64,000 nt of DNA from Eleusine coracana subsp. coracana (taxonomy: Eukaryota; Streptophyta; Magnoliopsida; Poales; Poaceae), in contig CM064427.1 in assembly GCA_032690845.1 (NCBI GenBank), positions 13,403,501 to 13,467,500 on the forward strand. The letters run 5' to 3'. Of this stretch, positions 9,424 to 21,684 are shown piece after piece (positions within the stretch are counted from its first letter, which is position 1; every line of letters starts with the position of its first letter). The notes under the pieces were generated by a model. It made no database searches and was not told the origin of the DNA. It saw nothing but the letters and a program-made list of their open reading frames with translations. The translations under genes were made by a program, and so were the position numbers.

Positions 9424-11753
9424 AACCTCTTGGTCATTATCTTGCTAAATTCATCACAAAAAGTTTGGTTAGTAGAACCAAATATAATGTCATCGACATA
9501 TATTTGGCACATAAATATATCATCACCAAAATGCTTTGTGAAGAGAGTTGCATCGGCCTTGCCAATGACAAAACCCTTCTTAACAAGAAAATCCCTAAGG
9601 CATTCATACCATGCTCTTGGAGCTTGCTTAAGCCCATAGAGCGCCTTATGGAGTTTATAAACATGGTTATGATACTTAGGGTCTTCAAAGCCTGGTGGTT
9701 TCTCCACATACACTTCTTCCTTGATTGGCCTATTGAGGAAAGCACTTTTTACGTCCATTTGGTATAACTTAAAATCATGATGAGTAACAAAAGCAAGTAA
9801 TATTCTAATTGATTCAAGTCTTGCTACGGGGGCATATGTTTCATCAAAATCCAAACCTTCTACTTGTGAATACCCCATTGCCACGAGCCTCGCCTTGTTT
9901 CTTGTCACAACACCATCTTCATTTTGTTTGTTGTGGAACACCCATTTGGTGCCCACAACATTCTTGTTCTTCGGTCTTTCCTCCAGTGTTCACACTTCAT
10001 TTCTTGTGAAGTTGTTTAGTTCTTCTTGCATGGCCATCACCCAATCTAAATCCTCAAGTGCTTGTTCTACCCTAAATGGCTCCACAGAAGAGACAAAAGA
10101 GTAATGTTCACAAAAATTAGTAACTCGAGATCTAGTGATTACCCCCTTATCAATATCTCCAAGAATTTGCTCGACGGGGTGATCACGCTGTACATTTTGA
10201 TGCACTCTTGGGTGTGGTGGATGTGAGCTTCTTTGACCACCATCTTCATCGACCTCTTGATCATGTCTTTGGGAGTCATCACTTGATGCTTGTACATGAT
10301 CACCAACATCTTGATCTTGATCACTTGTATGATCAATTTATTCATTTGCACAATGTTGGTCTTGTCTTGGGGGAGAGGGTTGATTTTCAACACTTGTTGG
10401 TTCTTGTGGTCTCACATCACCAATGACCATCCTTTTTATTGCATTTCTAGGAGCATCATTATCTACATCATCATTAACAACTTGCTCCTCTTGAGAGCCG
10501 TTAGATTCATCAAATGTCACATCACGTGAGATTTCAACACAACCGGTGGTTTTGTTGAACACACGATAAGCATGAACATTTGACCTATAGCCAAGCAAGA
10601 AACCTTTATCAACTTTTGGAGCAAACTTTGAAGTCTTGGGTCTCTTGTCGAGCATAAAACATTTGCTCCCGAAAACACGAAAGTAGGAAATATTAGGTTT
10701 GTTATCGGTTAGTAGCTCATATGGCATTTTTTCAATAGTTGATGGAGATATAAGCGGTTGGAGGCATGGCATGCACTGTTGATGGCTTCGGCCCAAAAAT
10801 GGTCGGACGTCTTGTATTCATCAAGCATTATTCTTGCCATCTCAATGAGTGTGCGGTTCTTTATTTCGGCCACCCCATTTTGTTGAGGGGAGTAGGGTGC
10901 CGAAAATTCATGCTTGATGCCTTCTTCATCAAGGTATTCCTCAACTTGGATGTTCTTGAATTTGGTGCCGTTGTCACTTTTTATTTTCTTGATCTTCACT
11001 TCATATTCATTTTGTGCTCTTTTCATGAATGTCTTGAGCATGTCTTTCACATCACCTTTATCATGCAAAAAGAATAGCCACGTAAAGCGAGAAAAATCAT
11101 CAACAATTACAAGATTTGTTACCACCAATGCTTATGTAGGACATGAGGCCGAAGAGGTCCATGTGCAACATATCCAATGGTCTTGTGGTTGTCATCACGT
11201 TCTTGGAGGGGTGTGAAGCTCCAACTTGCTTTCCTTCTTGACATGCATTACAAATTCTATCTTTCTGAAAGCAAATATTGGTTAGTCCTATGATGTGGCC
11301 ACCCTTTTGGAGTTTGTGAAGATTTATCATACCAACATAGGCTAGCCTTCTATGCCACAACCACCACATGTTGGAATTTGCCAATAAGCATGTACCAAGT
11401 CTAGCTTCATCCGTGGAGAAATCCATAACATAAAGCTTTCCTTTGAGCACAGCCTTAAAAGCAACCGAGCCATCACTCTTCTTATAGACGGTCACACCAC
11501 ATTCGTTGAACAAGCAATCATAGTCCATTTTACAAAATTGCAAAATGGACAATAGATTGAAGTCAACGTGATCAACAAGCATAACCTTAGAAAGTGAATA
11601 CGAAGGAGTAAGAGGAACTTTACCATAACCTAGTACTTGTCCTATTCCATTGTCACCAAAAATAATATACTCATTCTTGTCATAACTTGACTCAAATGAT
11701 TTGAACATCTTTTTATCTCCGGTCATATGGTTGGTGCATCCACTATCAATCAC
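9424..11753 (-). pseudogene. pol: Copia pol of element B: protease, integrase, RT (cut by element A)
   Basis: The protease active site is at the start (MIDSGCTNHMTG, 11753), followed by the pre-integrase domain (WLWHRRLAYVGM, and CNACQEGKQ zinc-binding) to 11100. The integrase core runs 11128-10709 (VDDFSRFTWLFFL, KSDNGTKF, SPQQNGVAE), one frame away. The integrase C-terminus, linker and RT run 10796-9424 in one frame with stops near 10338 and 9990. RT motifs include GTKWVFHNKQNEDG, YQMDVKSAFL, LYGLKQAPRAWYE and YVDDIIFGS (catalytic DD). The coding sequence stops at MTKR where element A is inserted, so the RT C-terminus and RNase H are missing here. At least two frameshifts and two stops make it non-functional. 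Confidence 0.9.
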
Positions 11754-11792
11754 CTAACTTGACCTACTGGAGACATAGTCCTACAAAACAAA

Positions 11793-13876
11793 TTAAACTT
11801 TGTTTTTAGGTACCCAAATTTGCTTCAGTCCTTTCACATTAGTCACAAGCACTTTGGGCACCCACACAAAAGCCTTTGGTCTCTTGTTGCATGGCCCAAC
11901 ATATTTAGCAAAGACACGACCATGCATGTTTCTCATGAGCACATAGGATGCATCAAAGTCATGAAAGAGTGCATAAGAGTTATTAGTCACATTAGCATGA
12001 AAAGCATTAACAAAAGGAATTGGCTAGTGTTCTTGTTCTTGGCTTGCTTCTTTTGATAAGATCCTTCCTTAGTGAACTTAAGGAATTTCTTCCCATTCTT
12101 GTTCTCCCTAGCATTGTGCTTGGCACCCTCAACATAACCAACGCCATCCATGACATGAGGCATTCTAGTGTTAGAGCATGCATCTCTTGCATACTTTGCC
12201 TTTTCATCATCAACAACATTTTTCTCATGTTGTATTTTGCTTTCAAGCGACCTTACTTGCTTGTTCAAATCATCAACTAATTTCACATTAGTAGCACAAG
12301 CATCAACATCAATATTATAACACCTATCACATCCTTTGCTAGTGGAAGCATGAGAGTTGTTGGTGGAAGATGTGAAGGTTGGAAGAATCCTATATTGTTC
12401 TTCAAGAGACTTATGAGTCTTTTTCAAAACCTCATACTTCCCTTGAAGTTCATCTTTTGTGCTTTTAACATTCTCACAAGAATTTTCAATTTTGGTGAGA
12501 GATATTGTTAATACTTCATTTTTCTTTCTTTCAAGTTCTAGGAGCTTCTCTAGTTCAAGGTTTCTTTTCTTTTTAATAATAAGCAAGTCCTCTTGTTTTT
12601 CAAGAAGCTCCTCTTGTCTATCATTTTCTTCCTTTTGTTTTTCAAGCAATTCCATAAATTCAAGAATTTTAGGAAGAGAAGTATTAACATTATCATCATC
12701 ATCATCATCATCATCACTACTATTAACATAAGAGGAACGCTTATGATTAGATTTAAGTACCTTGGATCCTCTTATCATGAAGCACTTGTGAGTGTCATCA
12801 TCATCATCATTCAAGCTCCCAAATAGAGAATCGTTGGTGGGAGACGCCAATGGCAATTGTAGTAATGCCTCCCTCATCTGAGTCAGATTCAGAGGAGGAA
12901 AATGATGAAGAGGATGAATCATCGGAATTCCATTCTTGACCAATGTGAGCTTCACCTCTTCTATGCTTCTTGTACTTCTGGTTTTTTTTTGTGGTGCTTG
13001 TCTTTCTTTCTTTCATCCTTGTTCTTCTTATTTAGACATTCCGCAATGAATTGTCCTTCAGTGCTACATAATTTTTGTCACCACTTGCTCCCTCAATTTG
13101 CTTGATTAAGGCATTTATCTTGATGGCTTGATCATTTTATTGCTTTTGGGATAGAAGCTTCCCAAGCACTTCGTCGGTGGAGAAGCTTTTGAAGTTGTCC
13201 TTTTCTCATATGTTTGAGCAAATATTGCTATCCCATGGTCTCAATGCTTGTAGCAACCTTTTGTTGATATCCAAGTCGGTCATTTTGGCTCCTAGTGCTC
13301 TTCTTTGATTTACAATCCTCATGAGCCTATCACGAACCTCTTTTGGGCCTTCTCCCGGACCCACAATGAATAAGTTGAATTCATTTTGTAATTATTCAAG
13401 TCTTGCATCCTTGACGGAATCAATGCCCTCATAAATAACTTCAAGTTTTCTCCATAGTTGGTTGGCATTCTTTATTCCGGTAACCTTATCGTACTTGGTG
13501 GAGCTAAGTGCGAAAACAATTGCACGGCATTGCGATGAATTTTGATTTGATCCTTGCGGGTTGGATTATCTCTATTTTCCCACAAGAAACTATTCTTGGT
13601 TATACTTGCAACATGTGGACTCATGGATTCCAAATACATCATCATCTTGCATTTCCAATGATCATAGAATTGTCCATCTAAATAAGGGAGTCTACCCGAC
13701 CCTTGTCCAATGTGATCTTCTTTGAGATCATCATAATCATACATGACATTGTTGTAGGTTTTTGGTAGAGCACCTTTATCACCATATCCAGTCCTTGCAT
13801 CATCTTCATCTCGAGAACCACTAACACCCTTGTTGGATGGAAGAGTGGTGGATGGTCGTTCTTCTGGTTTGGACAT
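11793..13876 (-). pseudogene. gag: Copia gag of element B
   Basis: It starts at 13876 (MSKPEERPSTT). The N-terminal Gag domain holds YLDGQFYDHWKCKMMMYLES, the retrotransposon Gag signature. The central part (about 13450-13010) is out of frame. A basic KKHRRGEAHIGQEW and Ser/Asp-rich segment follows near 13000-12900, then a long charged coiled coil (12700-12380) with a run of Asp from a CAT/ATC microsatellite at about 12690-12716. The tail at 11990-11793 (SYALFHDFDASYVLMRN, KAFVWVPKVLV) is the usual end of this Gag type. Gag forms the particle shell. Several frameshifts are present; I could not see an intact CCHC knuckle. Confidence 0.82.
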
Positions 13877-13912
13877 CTTTAATCTTCAAGCGGTTAAGCT
13901 TTATAGAAGATA

Positions 13913-13927
13913 CCTGCTCTAATACCA
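13913..13927 (-). other. Primer-binding site of element B (tRNA-iMet type)
   Basis: The minus strand reads TGGTATTAGAGCAGG, two bases inside the LTR end. It matches the usual TGGTATCAGAGC initiator-Met primer site with one change in the core. Confidence 0.8.
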
Positions 13928-13929
13928 AT

Positions 13930-15110
13930 TGAAAGTGCTTAGCAGAGGGGGGGGGGGGGGGGGGAGGAGGGTGAATAGGCACAAATCCTTGAAAATGACT
14001 TAATAATAAAAGTTAAAAGCGTAGTGTCAGACTTGTCCGACGATCGTGAGTAAAGTACACCTACTTGTCCGATGGCACGAGATGGAAAAGTAGATTGGGC
14101 GATTAAAACTTCAAACTAGTGCAAGGCAAGCTAGGAACAAGTGATTACAAGCTAGAGAAGGCTATAGAAATAAGGAAATGAACTAGCATGCAACCTACAC
14201 AAGTTAATTTAAGAAATATGAAGCAAACCCTAACTAGCAAGAATAAGAGCAAGAACAAGTAAATGAAGGGCGAAAAATAAAGCACACAAGAGACACGGGA
14301 TGTTTCACCGAAGTTCAGCACCACAAAGAAGCCTACATATCCGTTGAGGGATCGATAAAGGACCGGGTCTCTTTCAACCCTAAACCTCTCAAAGTGATCA
14401 CAAAGATCAAACTCGGTGTTCCACTAGCAACTCCATAAAGGAGGGGTCAATACAAACTTCCTGAGGTGTCACCATACGAGTTAAGAGCTCAACAGGCACC
14501 TCTGACCGTCTAGGGGATGAATCCCCAAGAGTAACAAACACAAGAGTCGTCGGCGGTGAGGATGAACCAGGTGCTCAAGAGGATGGAAGCTTGGAGGAGT
14601 AGTAGCACTTCAATCTTCTCTCAATCCCTTCACAAATCAAGATTGGAAGCAAGAGAGGAGAGTTGGGGAGAGCAAAGTGAGCTTGAGAGTGTTTTTGAGT
14701 GGAATGAGTGACCAACCGGCCAAAGGGCGAGATGGGGTTCTATTTATAGCCCATGGAGAAAAAGAGCCGATTGGGGGGATTATTCTCAGATCTGTATCGG
14801 ACAAGTCCAATGAAACAAAGTGGCACAGTTACTGGAGTCTGGCAGACATGCCCGATGCCTCGGACAAGTCTTGTCCATCGGACATGTCAGATGACACAAG
14901 GTGGCAGGGGTACTCGAGTTCGATGGAGATGTCCGACACATCAGACTTTCCTCAGGTCATCGAACAAGTCTGATAATCGTCAGACATGTCCGACGGCCCA
15001 GGGTGGCAACGACACTAGAGTCCGATGGACTTGTCTGACACGTCGGACAAGTCCGATGAAAAACCCCTGGAAAAGAGTATTTGGCTGGGAAATGGAATTT
15101 TAGCACTTTA
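13930..15110 (-). repeat. 5' LTR of element B
   Basis: The plus-strand start TGAAAGTGCT is mirrored by AGCACTTTA at the other end, where the expected terminal CA is damaged, so the end is placed to within a few bases. The LTR contains an 18-base G run at 13947-13964 and repeated TCGGACAAGTCCGA-like palindromes between 14026 and 15056. No second copy lies in the window. Confidence 0.75.
14026..15056. repeat. Cluster of TCGGACAAGTCCGA-type palindromes in the LTR of B
   Basis: The best copy is at 15043-15056. Related copies or half-copies are at about 14026, 14065, 14797, 14860, 14878, 14932, 14960, 14981 and 15023. Spacing is dense from 14797 to 15056, with several adjacent copies 15-20 bp apart. 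Core GACAWGTC flanked by CG is the constant part. Confidence 0.7.
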
Positions 15111-15663
15111 TAAAACTTGAGAATTTATGCAAGAATCTCGGATAGTGAGTATTAAGGAATTCTGCAGATTCCCAAGTTGCTTCATCTTCGGAATGATTAT
15201 TTCATTGAACTTTATAAAACTTGATGGTCCGCTTTCGAGTAACTCGATCTAATATTTTTACCGAATGTTTGAAATAGGTCAAATCAAATTGTAGATCTTC
15301 ATAATCATCCAAGATAATATCTACGGGTGGTTTAAGTCATTTCCTTAATTGGGAGACATGGAAGGTATCATGCACACCTGAAAGATTTACCGGTAATTTT
15401 AACTTGTATGCCACGGGTCCACACTGTTCAGTTATTTTGAGAGGACCAATATGGCGGGGGGGGGGGGGGGGGGGGCTAATTTTCCTTTCACTCCAAACCG
15501 CTAAATGCCTTTCATAGCTGATACCCGTAGATAGACATGCTCGCCTTTCTCAAATATCAAAGGTTGACGTCTTTTATTGGCATACATTCTTGATGTTGTT
15601 TTGCAGACTTTAGATTGGCCTTAATAATCCGAACCTTTTCTTCAACTTGTTGCTCAAGATCCG
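15111..15663 (-). pseudogene. Element C: chromovirus pol C-terminal remnant
   Basis: The minus strand matches the 3' end of the pol gene of element K (compare plus-strand CCCAAGTTGCTTC and GAACTTTATAAAACTT with 53940-54020), which covers the end of integrase and the chromodomain. A 20-base G run at 15456-15475 replaces what is CGGGGTGC in element K. The fragment is heavily decayed. It is cut at 15663 by element D and continues at 38231. Its left end is cut by copia B. Confidence 0.75.
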
Positions 15664-16037
15664 TGTGGAATACTTACCTTCCGGGTATCCATAGATTTGC
15701 TTAAGTCGACAACCGACCGGGTACTTCATCAATAAGGGAACCGATCGAGTCGGCTTGGAGCACAAGGCAATTAGAGATAGACTTTCTATGTAAATCCTTG
15801 TAGACTACGAGTAGGACTCTTCATGTACCCCCTGCTGACCAGATATATAAGGCGGCAGGGAACCCCCCATCAGGGAGACAAAAATTACAAGCAATACAAA
15901 CCACATAACACAGGACGTAGGGTTTTTATTCTTATCGAGAGGAACCGAACCTGTATAACTCGGTGTCTTTTGCAACCATCATAGTTCTTAGTATCGACGT
16001 AGCCCTATAAATATGTTGTTGAGATCAAGTCTTGACA
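15664..16037 (+). repeat. 5' LTR of element D (374 bp)
   Basis: It runs TGTGGAATACTTACC to AAGTCTTGACA and matches 37857-38230 over its full length with a limited number of substitutions. The sequence GACCAGATATATAAGGCGG near 15835-15855 looks like a TATA-containing promoter core, present in both LTRs. Confidence 0.93.
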
Positions 16038-16058
16038 GTTGGTGCGCCAGGAAGGGGA
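16038..16058 (+). other. Putative primer-binding site of element D
   Basis: TTGGTGCGCCAGGAAGGGGA begins one base after the LTR. Position and GGTGCGCCAGG wording are those of Tat-type primer sites, but I cannot name the tRNA from sequence alone. Confidence 0.55.
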
Positions 16059-16089
16059 CAAGGCTTGCTGGGATTCTCCGTCGACTACG

Positions 16090-17874
16090 ATGGCCAAAAC
16101 TCCCAACATCCAGTACTCGTTGGACTTCAAGATCTCATTCGGTTCGCTCGACTTCATCGTCGACACCAACGAAGAGTTAGGTCTACAGAATCACCAATCT
16201 GACTTGGCTGCAGCCAGTTCTACGATGCGATCACCGAGCTCATCAGATCTGATCCAAGCATTGGCTCCACTCGGATTCGGTGAAATAGACCTACCCTTCG
16301 GGTACGACTCAAAGTCGGTCCGTTCCTTTGATGAGGATTCGGTCGGATCTGCCTACTTATACCCTCTGATCGTGAATGTGGTCGATATAGAGGAGAATCT
16401 ATCAGGAGACAACAAGGAGGAGGGTATCCGCACAGAAGAACGTGTAGAAGAAGGCCACAAGGAAAAAAAACGCAAGACAACAACTTGTCGGAAGGACATC
16501 ACCGCTGATCGAGAGGATCGCGTGGATCCCTCCTTGCACGCCGACTGGACCTAGGGCCCGAAATTGAAGTAGATGGCGTCAAGGTCTACAACACCCCACA
16601 AAACAACATCACTAGGGCTAAAACATTGCTCGACTCCATGATGACTGACGCAGTATACCAGACCTCCACGATACAGAAGGCAGTGGCTATACTTAAGGCT
16701 ACCGCAACCCAAGTTGCGGCTAGGGAAAAATCATAGTCGGTGGCAAGTTCCAGTCATGCAACATCACACGGTTAGCGAAGGCGTGAGGGTATGAGAAATT
16801 CCCTCAGCATCCATAACGGTCGGGTACCATCAACTCCTATTACGAAGAGAGGGCTCGGGACGACCGATGCCATGAGGAGCAGCGCCATGATCAGAGGACC
16901 GACAACCGACGAGAAGACCGACGTGATCCACCACCAAGAAACAACCGCGATGACCGACATCGATGTGACGATCAGGACCAATGCGAGAATTGTGATGGAG
17001 ATAATCGGCATCGTTGCCATGATCAGGATGTTGGCCCACGCCATAATCGTCGCTCATCTCCATCTCCTGACCGACATAGAAGGTCAACTACTCCGAACGA
17101 TGAAAAGAATTCGACAGCATCAAGGCCTATGTACCTGAGCTTTGCGTAGCTCGGTGGCCAAAAGGGTTCAAGCCGGTCCCCAGCAAAAAATATGATGGTC
17201 AGACCAACCCCCAAGAGTGGCTTCAGCTGTACAGTACGGCGATTCGGTCAGTCGAGGGTGATACCTTCATGATGGTCAATTATCTACCGGTCTGCCTTGA
17301 CCCGGCCGTTCCGATTTGGCTCACATCTCTTCCAGAGAAATCAGTCACCCCTTGGGGAGACATCAATAGGAAGCTCATAGAAAGTTTCCAAGCTACTTGC
17401 AATTGTCTGGGCAATCACTTTGACCTCACTCGGATCAAGCAGAAGTCTAACGAGCCCCTATGCGACAACATCAAGCGGTTCTGTGCCAAGAAGACCGAGA
17501 TCCCTAATGTCCCAGATCAGCAGATCATCGCAGCCTTCCAAGGAGGCATATGCAGCGATGACCTGGTCCAGGAGATCGGTCAGAGGAATCATGACTTCAA
17601 GTTGACTGCTCAGGAGTGCTTCGAGATCGCTGATAAGTTCGCGTCAGAAGAGTCGGCGTTGGATGACATCCGCGACAAAGGCAAGGAGAAGTGCTCGGAC
17701 AAGCTGGAGTCCTCCAAGAAGGACAAGAAAAGGAAGTCTGACAACATGGTCGCTACGGTAGACCGATCCCAAAAAAACCCTCGAACGAACCGGCAGACCA
17801 TGGACAACTTGCTAAGTGGACCGTGCCTATGGCACCCAAAGGGGACCACAAAGAAAAGGACTATTACCGACTAA
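16090..17874 (+). pseudogene. gag: Tat-type gag of element D
   Basis: The frame opens with MAKTPNIQYS (16090) and a low-complexity acidic N-terminal region to 16554, where a stop occurs. The middle (16555-17160) is out of frame. The Gag core follows: KKYDGQTNPQEWLQLYSTAI (about 17190-17250), then a frame to 17874 with WLTSLPEKSV, FDLTRIKQKSNEPL and a Lys-rich tail. Order and wording match the retrotransposon Gag domain of RIRE2-like elements. Gag builds the particle and binds RNA. Breaks show it is no longer functional. The start is chosen as the first ATG after the primer site that opens the conserved N-terminus. Confidence 0.82.
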
Positions 17875-20106
17875 AGGGCTTCGTGACTGCTGCCCACAAG
17901 GTGGCCAAGGATCCGCCAGGGCGCAATGGCAAAGAAAAGGCTAAAGATTGTGACAACAAGGACAAAGAAGGAGAGTTCCAGGAGCCCCGGAAGGAAGTCA
18001 ACTTCATCTTTGGAGGCCCGAATGCCTACGCATCCAAGCACAAGCAAAAGCTGGAACTACGTGAGATCAACTCCGTAGAGCCTGCTACGCCAAAATACAT
18101 GAGGTGGTCTGAGGTACCAATCACATTTGATCGGTCAGATCACCCCAGACACCTGCCTAAGCCAGGTCGATACCCGTTGGTACTCGCAGCCACGATGAAG
18201 GAGGTCAAGTTCAACAAAGTACTCATCGATGGAGGAAGCAGTCTGGACTTGATCTTCACCAAGACCCTTACGGTGCTAAGCTTATCAATCAATGACCTCC
18301 ATCCGAGTTCCTCACCCTTCCATAGGATTGCACCCGACAAGACTTCAGTTCCTATTGGATAGATCGTTCAGCCAGTGACCTTTGGAACCTGTGAGAACTT
18401 CAGACCGAGCGTATTCTCTTCTAGGTGACTAACATCAAGTCAGCATACCAGGCTATCCTCGGCAGACTGGTGATGGCAAAATTCATGGTGGTCCCGCACT
18501 ATCCATACCTCACTTTTAAGATGCCAGGCCCCAAAGGAATAATCTCCCCCACTCTGATTTTCCGAATTTTTTCAATTGCGATGTGCAGAGTTACGAGATG
18601 GCCGACCAATAGTTGATGTTGTTCGATCAGCTGGAGATCCAGAAGCCAGTCGACAATGAGGAGCAGACCGATGTGTAAATCCCCATTAAGAAGCCCACCA
18701 GGGACAAGATACAGACGGACTACGTCCCTACTAAGGAGATTGCGCTCGACCCTGAAGACCCTGCTAAGATCACTTATGCAGGAGCCGACCTCGACGAAAA
18801 ATAGGAACTCACGCTCATTCTTTTCCATCATGAAAATAGGGACATCTTTGCATGGAAAAGATTGAGCACGAATTAAGGGTTCCTCTTGGGGCCACCCCTG
18901 TCAAGCAAAGGCTTAGAAGGTTCGTGCATGACTGCAAGGACGCCATGAAGAAGGAGATAGCTAGGTTATTAGATGCTAAGTTTATAAAGGAAGTGTACCA
19001 TCCAGATTGGTAGGCAAATCTAGTCCTTGTACCCAAGAAGAATAAAGAGTGGTGGATGTACGTGGATTATACCGAATTGAACAAGGTCTGTCCTAAAAAC
19101 CCTTTCGCTCTACTATGTATCAATCAGATCGTAGACTCAATAGCCAGGTGTGAGCTTTTAAGCTTTCTGGATGCCTATTCAGCCTATCACTAGATCCCAC
19201 TAAAAGTCAAAGATCAAATTAAGACATCCTTTATAACTCCCTTTGGCGCCTACTACTACATTACCATGTTGTTCGGTCTGAAAAACGTCGACGCGACTTA
19301 CCAACATGGTATTCAACGCTGCCTCGAAGCTCAGATTGGTCGGAATGCAGAAGTATATGTAGATGACATCGTGGTAAAAACTCAGAGCGTCGAAGAACTT
19401 CTCTCTGACCTGGCAGAGACTTTCGACAATTTGAGATGTTACTCAATGAAGCTGAATCCTAAAAAGTGCGTTTTTGGGGTTCCTTCGGGTAAGCTACTTG
19501 GTTACATCATTTTAAAACAAGGTATAGAGGCTAACCTGGATAAAATCAAGGCGACCCTTGATACGGGGCCACCTAATTCTCAGAGGGATGTTCAGAAGCT
19601 GACCGGATGTATGGCATCCCTGAGTCGCTTTATTTCCCGACTGGGGGTCAGGGGTCTGGCGCTCTTTAAACTGCTCAAGAAGCAGGATGACTTCGTATGG
19701 ACAGTGGAGGCACAATTTGCATTGGATGAGCTGAAGGTCCATCTCAGCAAGATTCTAGTCTTGGATGAGCCGCAAGAAACGCTTCAACTCTACATATCAA
19801 CCACAACTCAAGTGGTGAGTACCGTTTTAACGGTCGACCGAGAGAAAGAGGGTCACATACAAAAAAGTACAACACTAGGTCTACTTCGTTCGTGAAGTTC
19901 TTAGTGTCTCCAAAACATGATATCACCAGATCTTGAAGCTGCTATACGCGCTCCTGATCACCTCAAGAAAGTTGAAGCATTACTTTCAAGCTCATCCTAT
20001 CGAAGTTCAAATATCCTTTGCACTCAACGCAATCCTTCACAACCGAGAAGCTGAAGGAAAGATTGCTAAGTGGGTAGTCGAACTTGGTCAGTATACCATC
20101 ACGTTC
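17875..20106 (+). pseudogene. pol: Tat-type protease and reverse transcriptase of element D
   Basis: A protease frame to about 18362 shows the catalytic-type LIDGGSSLDLIF. It is followed by decayed linker (PHYPYLTFKMPGPKG, 18490-18540). RT blocks: NLVLVPKKNKEWWMYVDY (about 19018-19070), FLDAYSAYH then a TAG, FITPFGAYYYITMLFGLKN (19225-19285) and the catalytic VYVDDIVVKT (19352-19382). The connection and first RNase H region runs to 20106 (FDNLRCYSMKLNPKKCVFGV, LFKLLKKQDDFVWTVEAQ). At least four in-frame stops. The coding sequence is interrupted at 20106 by element E and resumes at 31481, where the duplicated CGTTC marks the insertion. Confidence 0.87.
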
Positions 20107-21684
20107 TGTCACACCCGGTTTTAAGGATAAAACCAGATGCTTAGTATATGTGTGCCCAGGACAAGTTTCACACATATCGACAGTAAAAGTGAATAACAGT
20201 ATAACCAATGTTATTATTAAAGCATACCATTATTACATAAATAATTGTCTTTAAAGACTAAGAATGACTCTCTCGTAGAATAACAGCGGAAAGCACCATA
20301 ACACCACAGGCAATCGACCAGGGGCACGCTCGCCTAGTAGTAGTCTTCATCGATGTAGTCCATCTCTCGATCTTCTGAGCAGTTGTTTATAAAACAACAA
20401 CAAAGGGAAATAGCAAGGGTAAGCACATGCCATACTCAGCAAGTGGGGGAAAGTATGACATGCAAGTTGAATAAAAGAAAGGCTAACATAATGGTTCATT
20501 TGCATAAATGAGCATCTAAACCTAAGACCATTTGAAAAGCAATCCTATTTACTAGGTGAGTTGTAAAACCCAAAACCCGTTAATGTCAAGTAGTTATAGC
20601 CCACACAGGACTATGATTCACATAGAATCAAGAGCCATCAACTCACACAGAGTTGAACAGTTCACATAGAACACTATTCACTAAGAACCCAACTAAACCC
20701 ACCAAACCAAACTTGGCTACCCACCAAGTTCACCCATAATCAACCCTTCTAAATGTGTGAGGATCCAGGCTGCTCATGACCATGAGCACAGCTGTCATAA
20801 CAGTTTGACACTCTACAGAGGTTGCACAACTTTACCCACAGGTTGGTGATTTCATCACTTTGTAGTGACTAGAGAGTGTCCATGTTGCCCAAATCACACT
20901 ATCATAGGTGTGAGGCCAAGAGATCACCACAAGGTCTTTCAAAGAGCTTCCTAGCTTACAAACAATCCATGCTAAGGTTTCAACGCTGCGGAATTAAACC
21001 ATTCCTACAGAAGCCCCCTCTGGCGCCGTGGATTGGGAGTAAACCGTCCCTCGCCTGAGTCCGAGAATAAACCGGCTTGTCCATATTCCTCGATTGGACA
21101 CAAAACTAGGAAGACATCTTGATACTCAATCAAGCCTACCCATATCAGACCTGTGCTTTCCGCAGTTTTCCTGGGTAGCCGCTCCGCAAACTACCTCTTG
21201 TGATCCCAAGCAGGTACCACCACAATCCCACAGTACTATACCGAGTACACGTGCATACCCGCACCATCCTTGTCATCCTCCTGCTCAGATCACCTAGGTT
21301 CCATGTTGCTGAAAAGGATTACCCATCCCTTATGATTATTATGTTTAAGTGAATCATTAGTCAAGGTTAACAATGGACACTTCCATTCTCGACATAGCAA
21401 ACTAAGCATGACGTACCCATACCAATAAGCTACACCAAAACCCAGGCGATAAGGAATAATATGGAACAGGATGATGACACATAGGATTCAATATTAATAC
21501 ACATGCATAAAGATAGAGAGGAATGTAAAACAAAGGTTCAAAATGCATCAAGAACACTTGCCTGGTTCCCTTTGCCGCTGCTCAAAGTCTTCAAGATGGA
21601 GATTCTTCAAGTTCTCTAACTGCGCATCGTCTACTCAACATCACTCCGGAAAAACAAGCATACAAACAAAAGAAGAAACAATTA
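20107..21684 (-). repeat. 3' LTR of element E, first part
   Basis: It matches 28778 to about 29815 of the 5' LTR, except that the 3' LTR carries about 0.5 kb (roughly 20735-21285) missing from the 5' LTR between GCTACCCACCAAG and TAGGTTCCATG. The match ends at AAGAAACAAT, where element F begins. Confidence 0.88.

Larger units (their letters stand above)
9424..15110 (-). mobile_element. Element B: SIRE/Opie-type Ty1/copia retrotransposon, 5' two-thirds
   Basis: On the minus strand the order is LTR, primer-binding site, gag, protease, integrase, reverse transcriptase (protease-integrase-RT order defines copia). The rest of RT, RNase H and the 3' LTR would lie left of the window because element A is inserted at 9423/9424. 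The RT wording (DDIIFGSTNQ, FSKIMTKRF) and the long Gag with an acidic and coiled-coil region point to the SIRE/Maximus/Opie lineage. Its 5' LTR abuts the chromovirus remnant C at about 15110. Confidence 0.88.

Noticed and set aside
12690..12716. CAT/ATC microsatellite as a regulatory repeat
   Set aside because: It is in frame with copia gag and encodes an Asp run in an already acidic region, so it is a coding microsatellite.
20107..20160. Repeat spacing around TGTCACACC ends as a CRISPR-like or satellite array
   Set aside because: The repeats are explained fully as LTRs with target duplications; there are no short regularly spaced repeats with unique spacers anywhere in the window.
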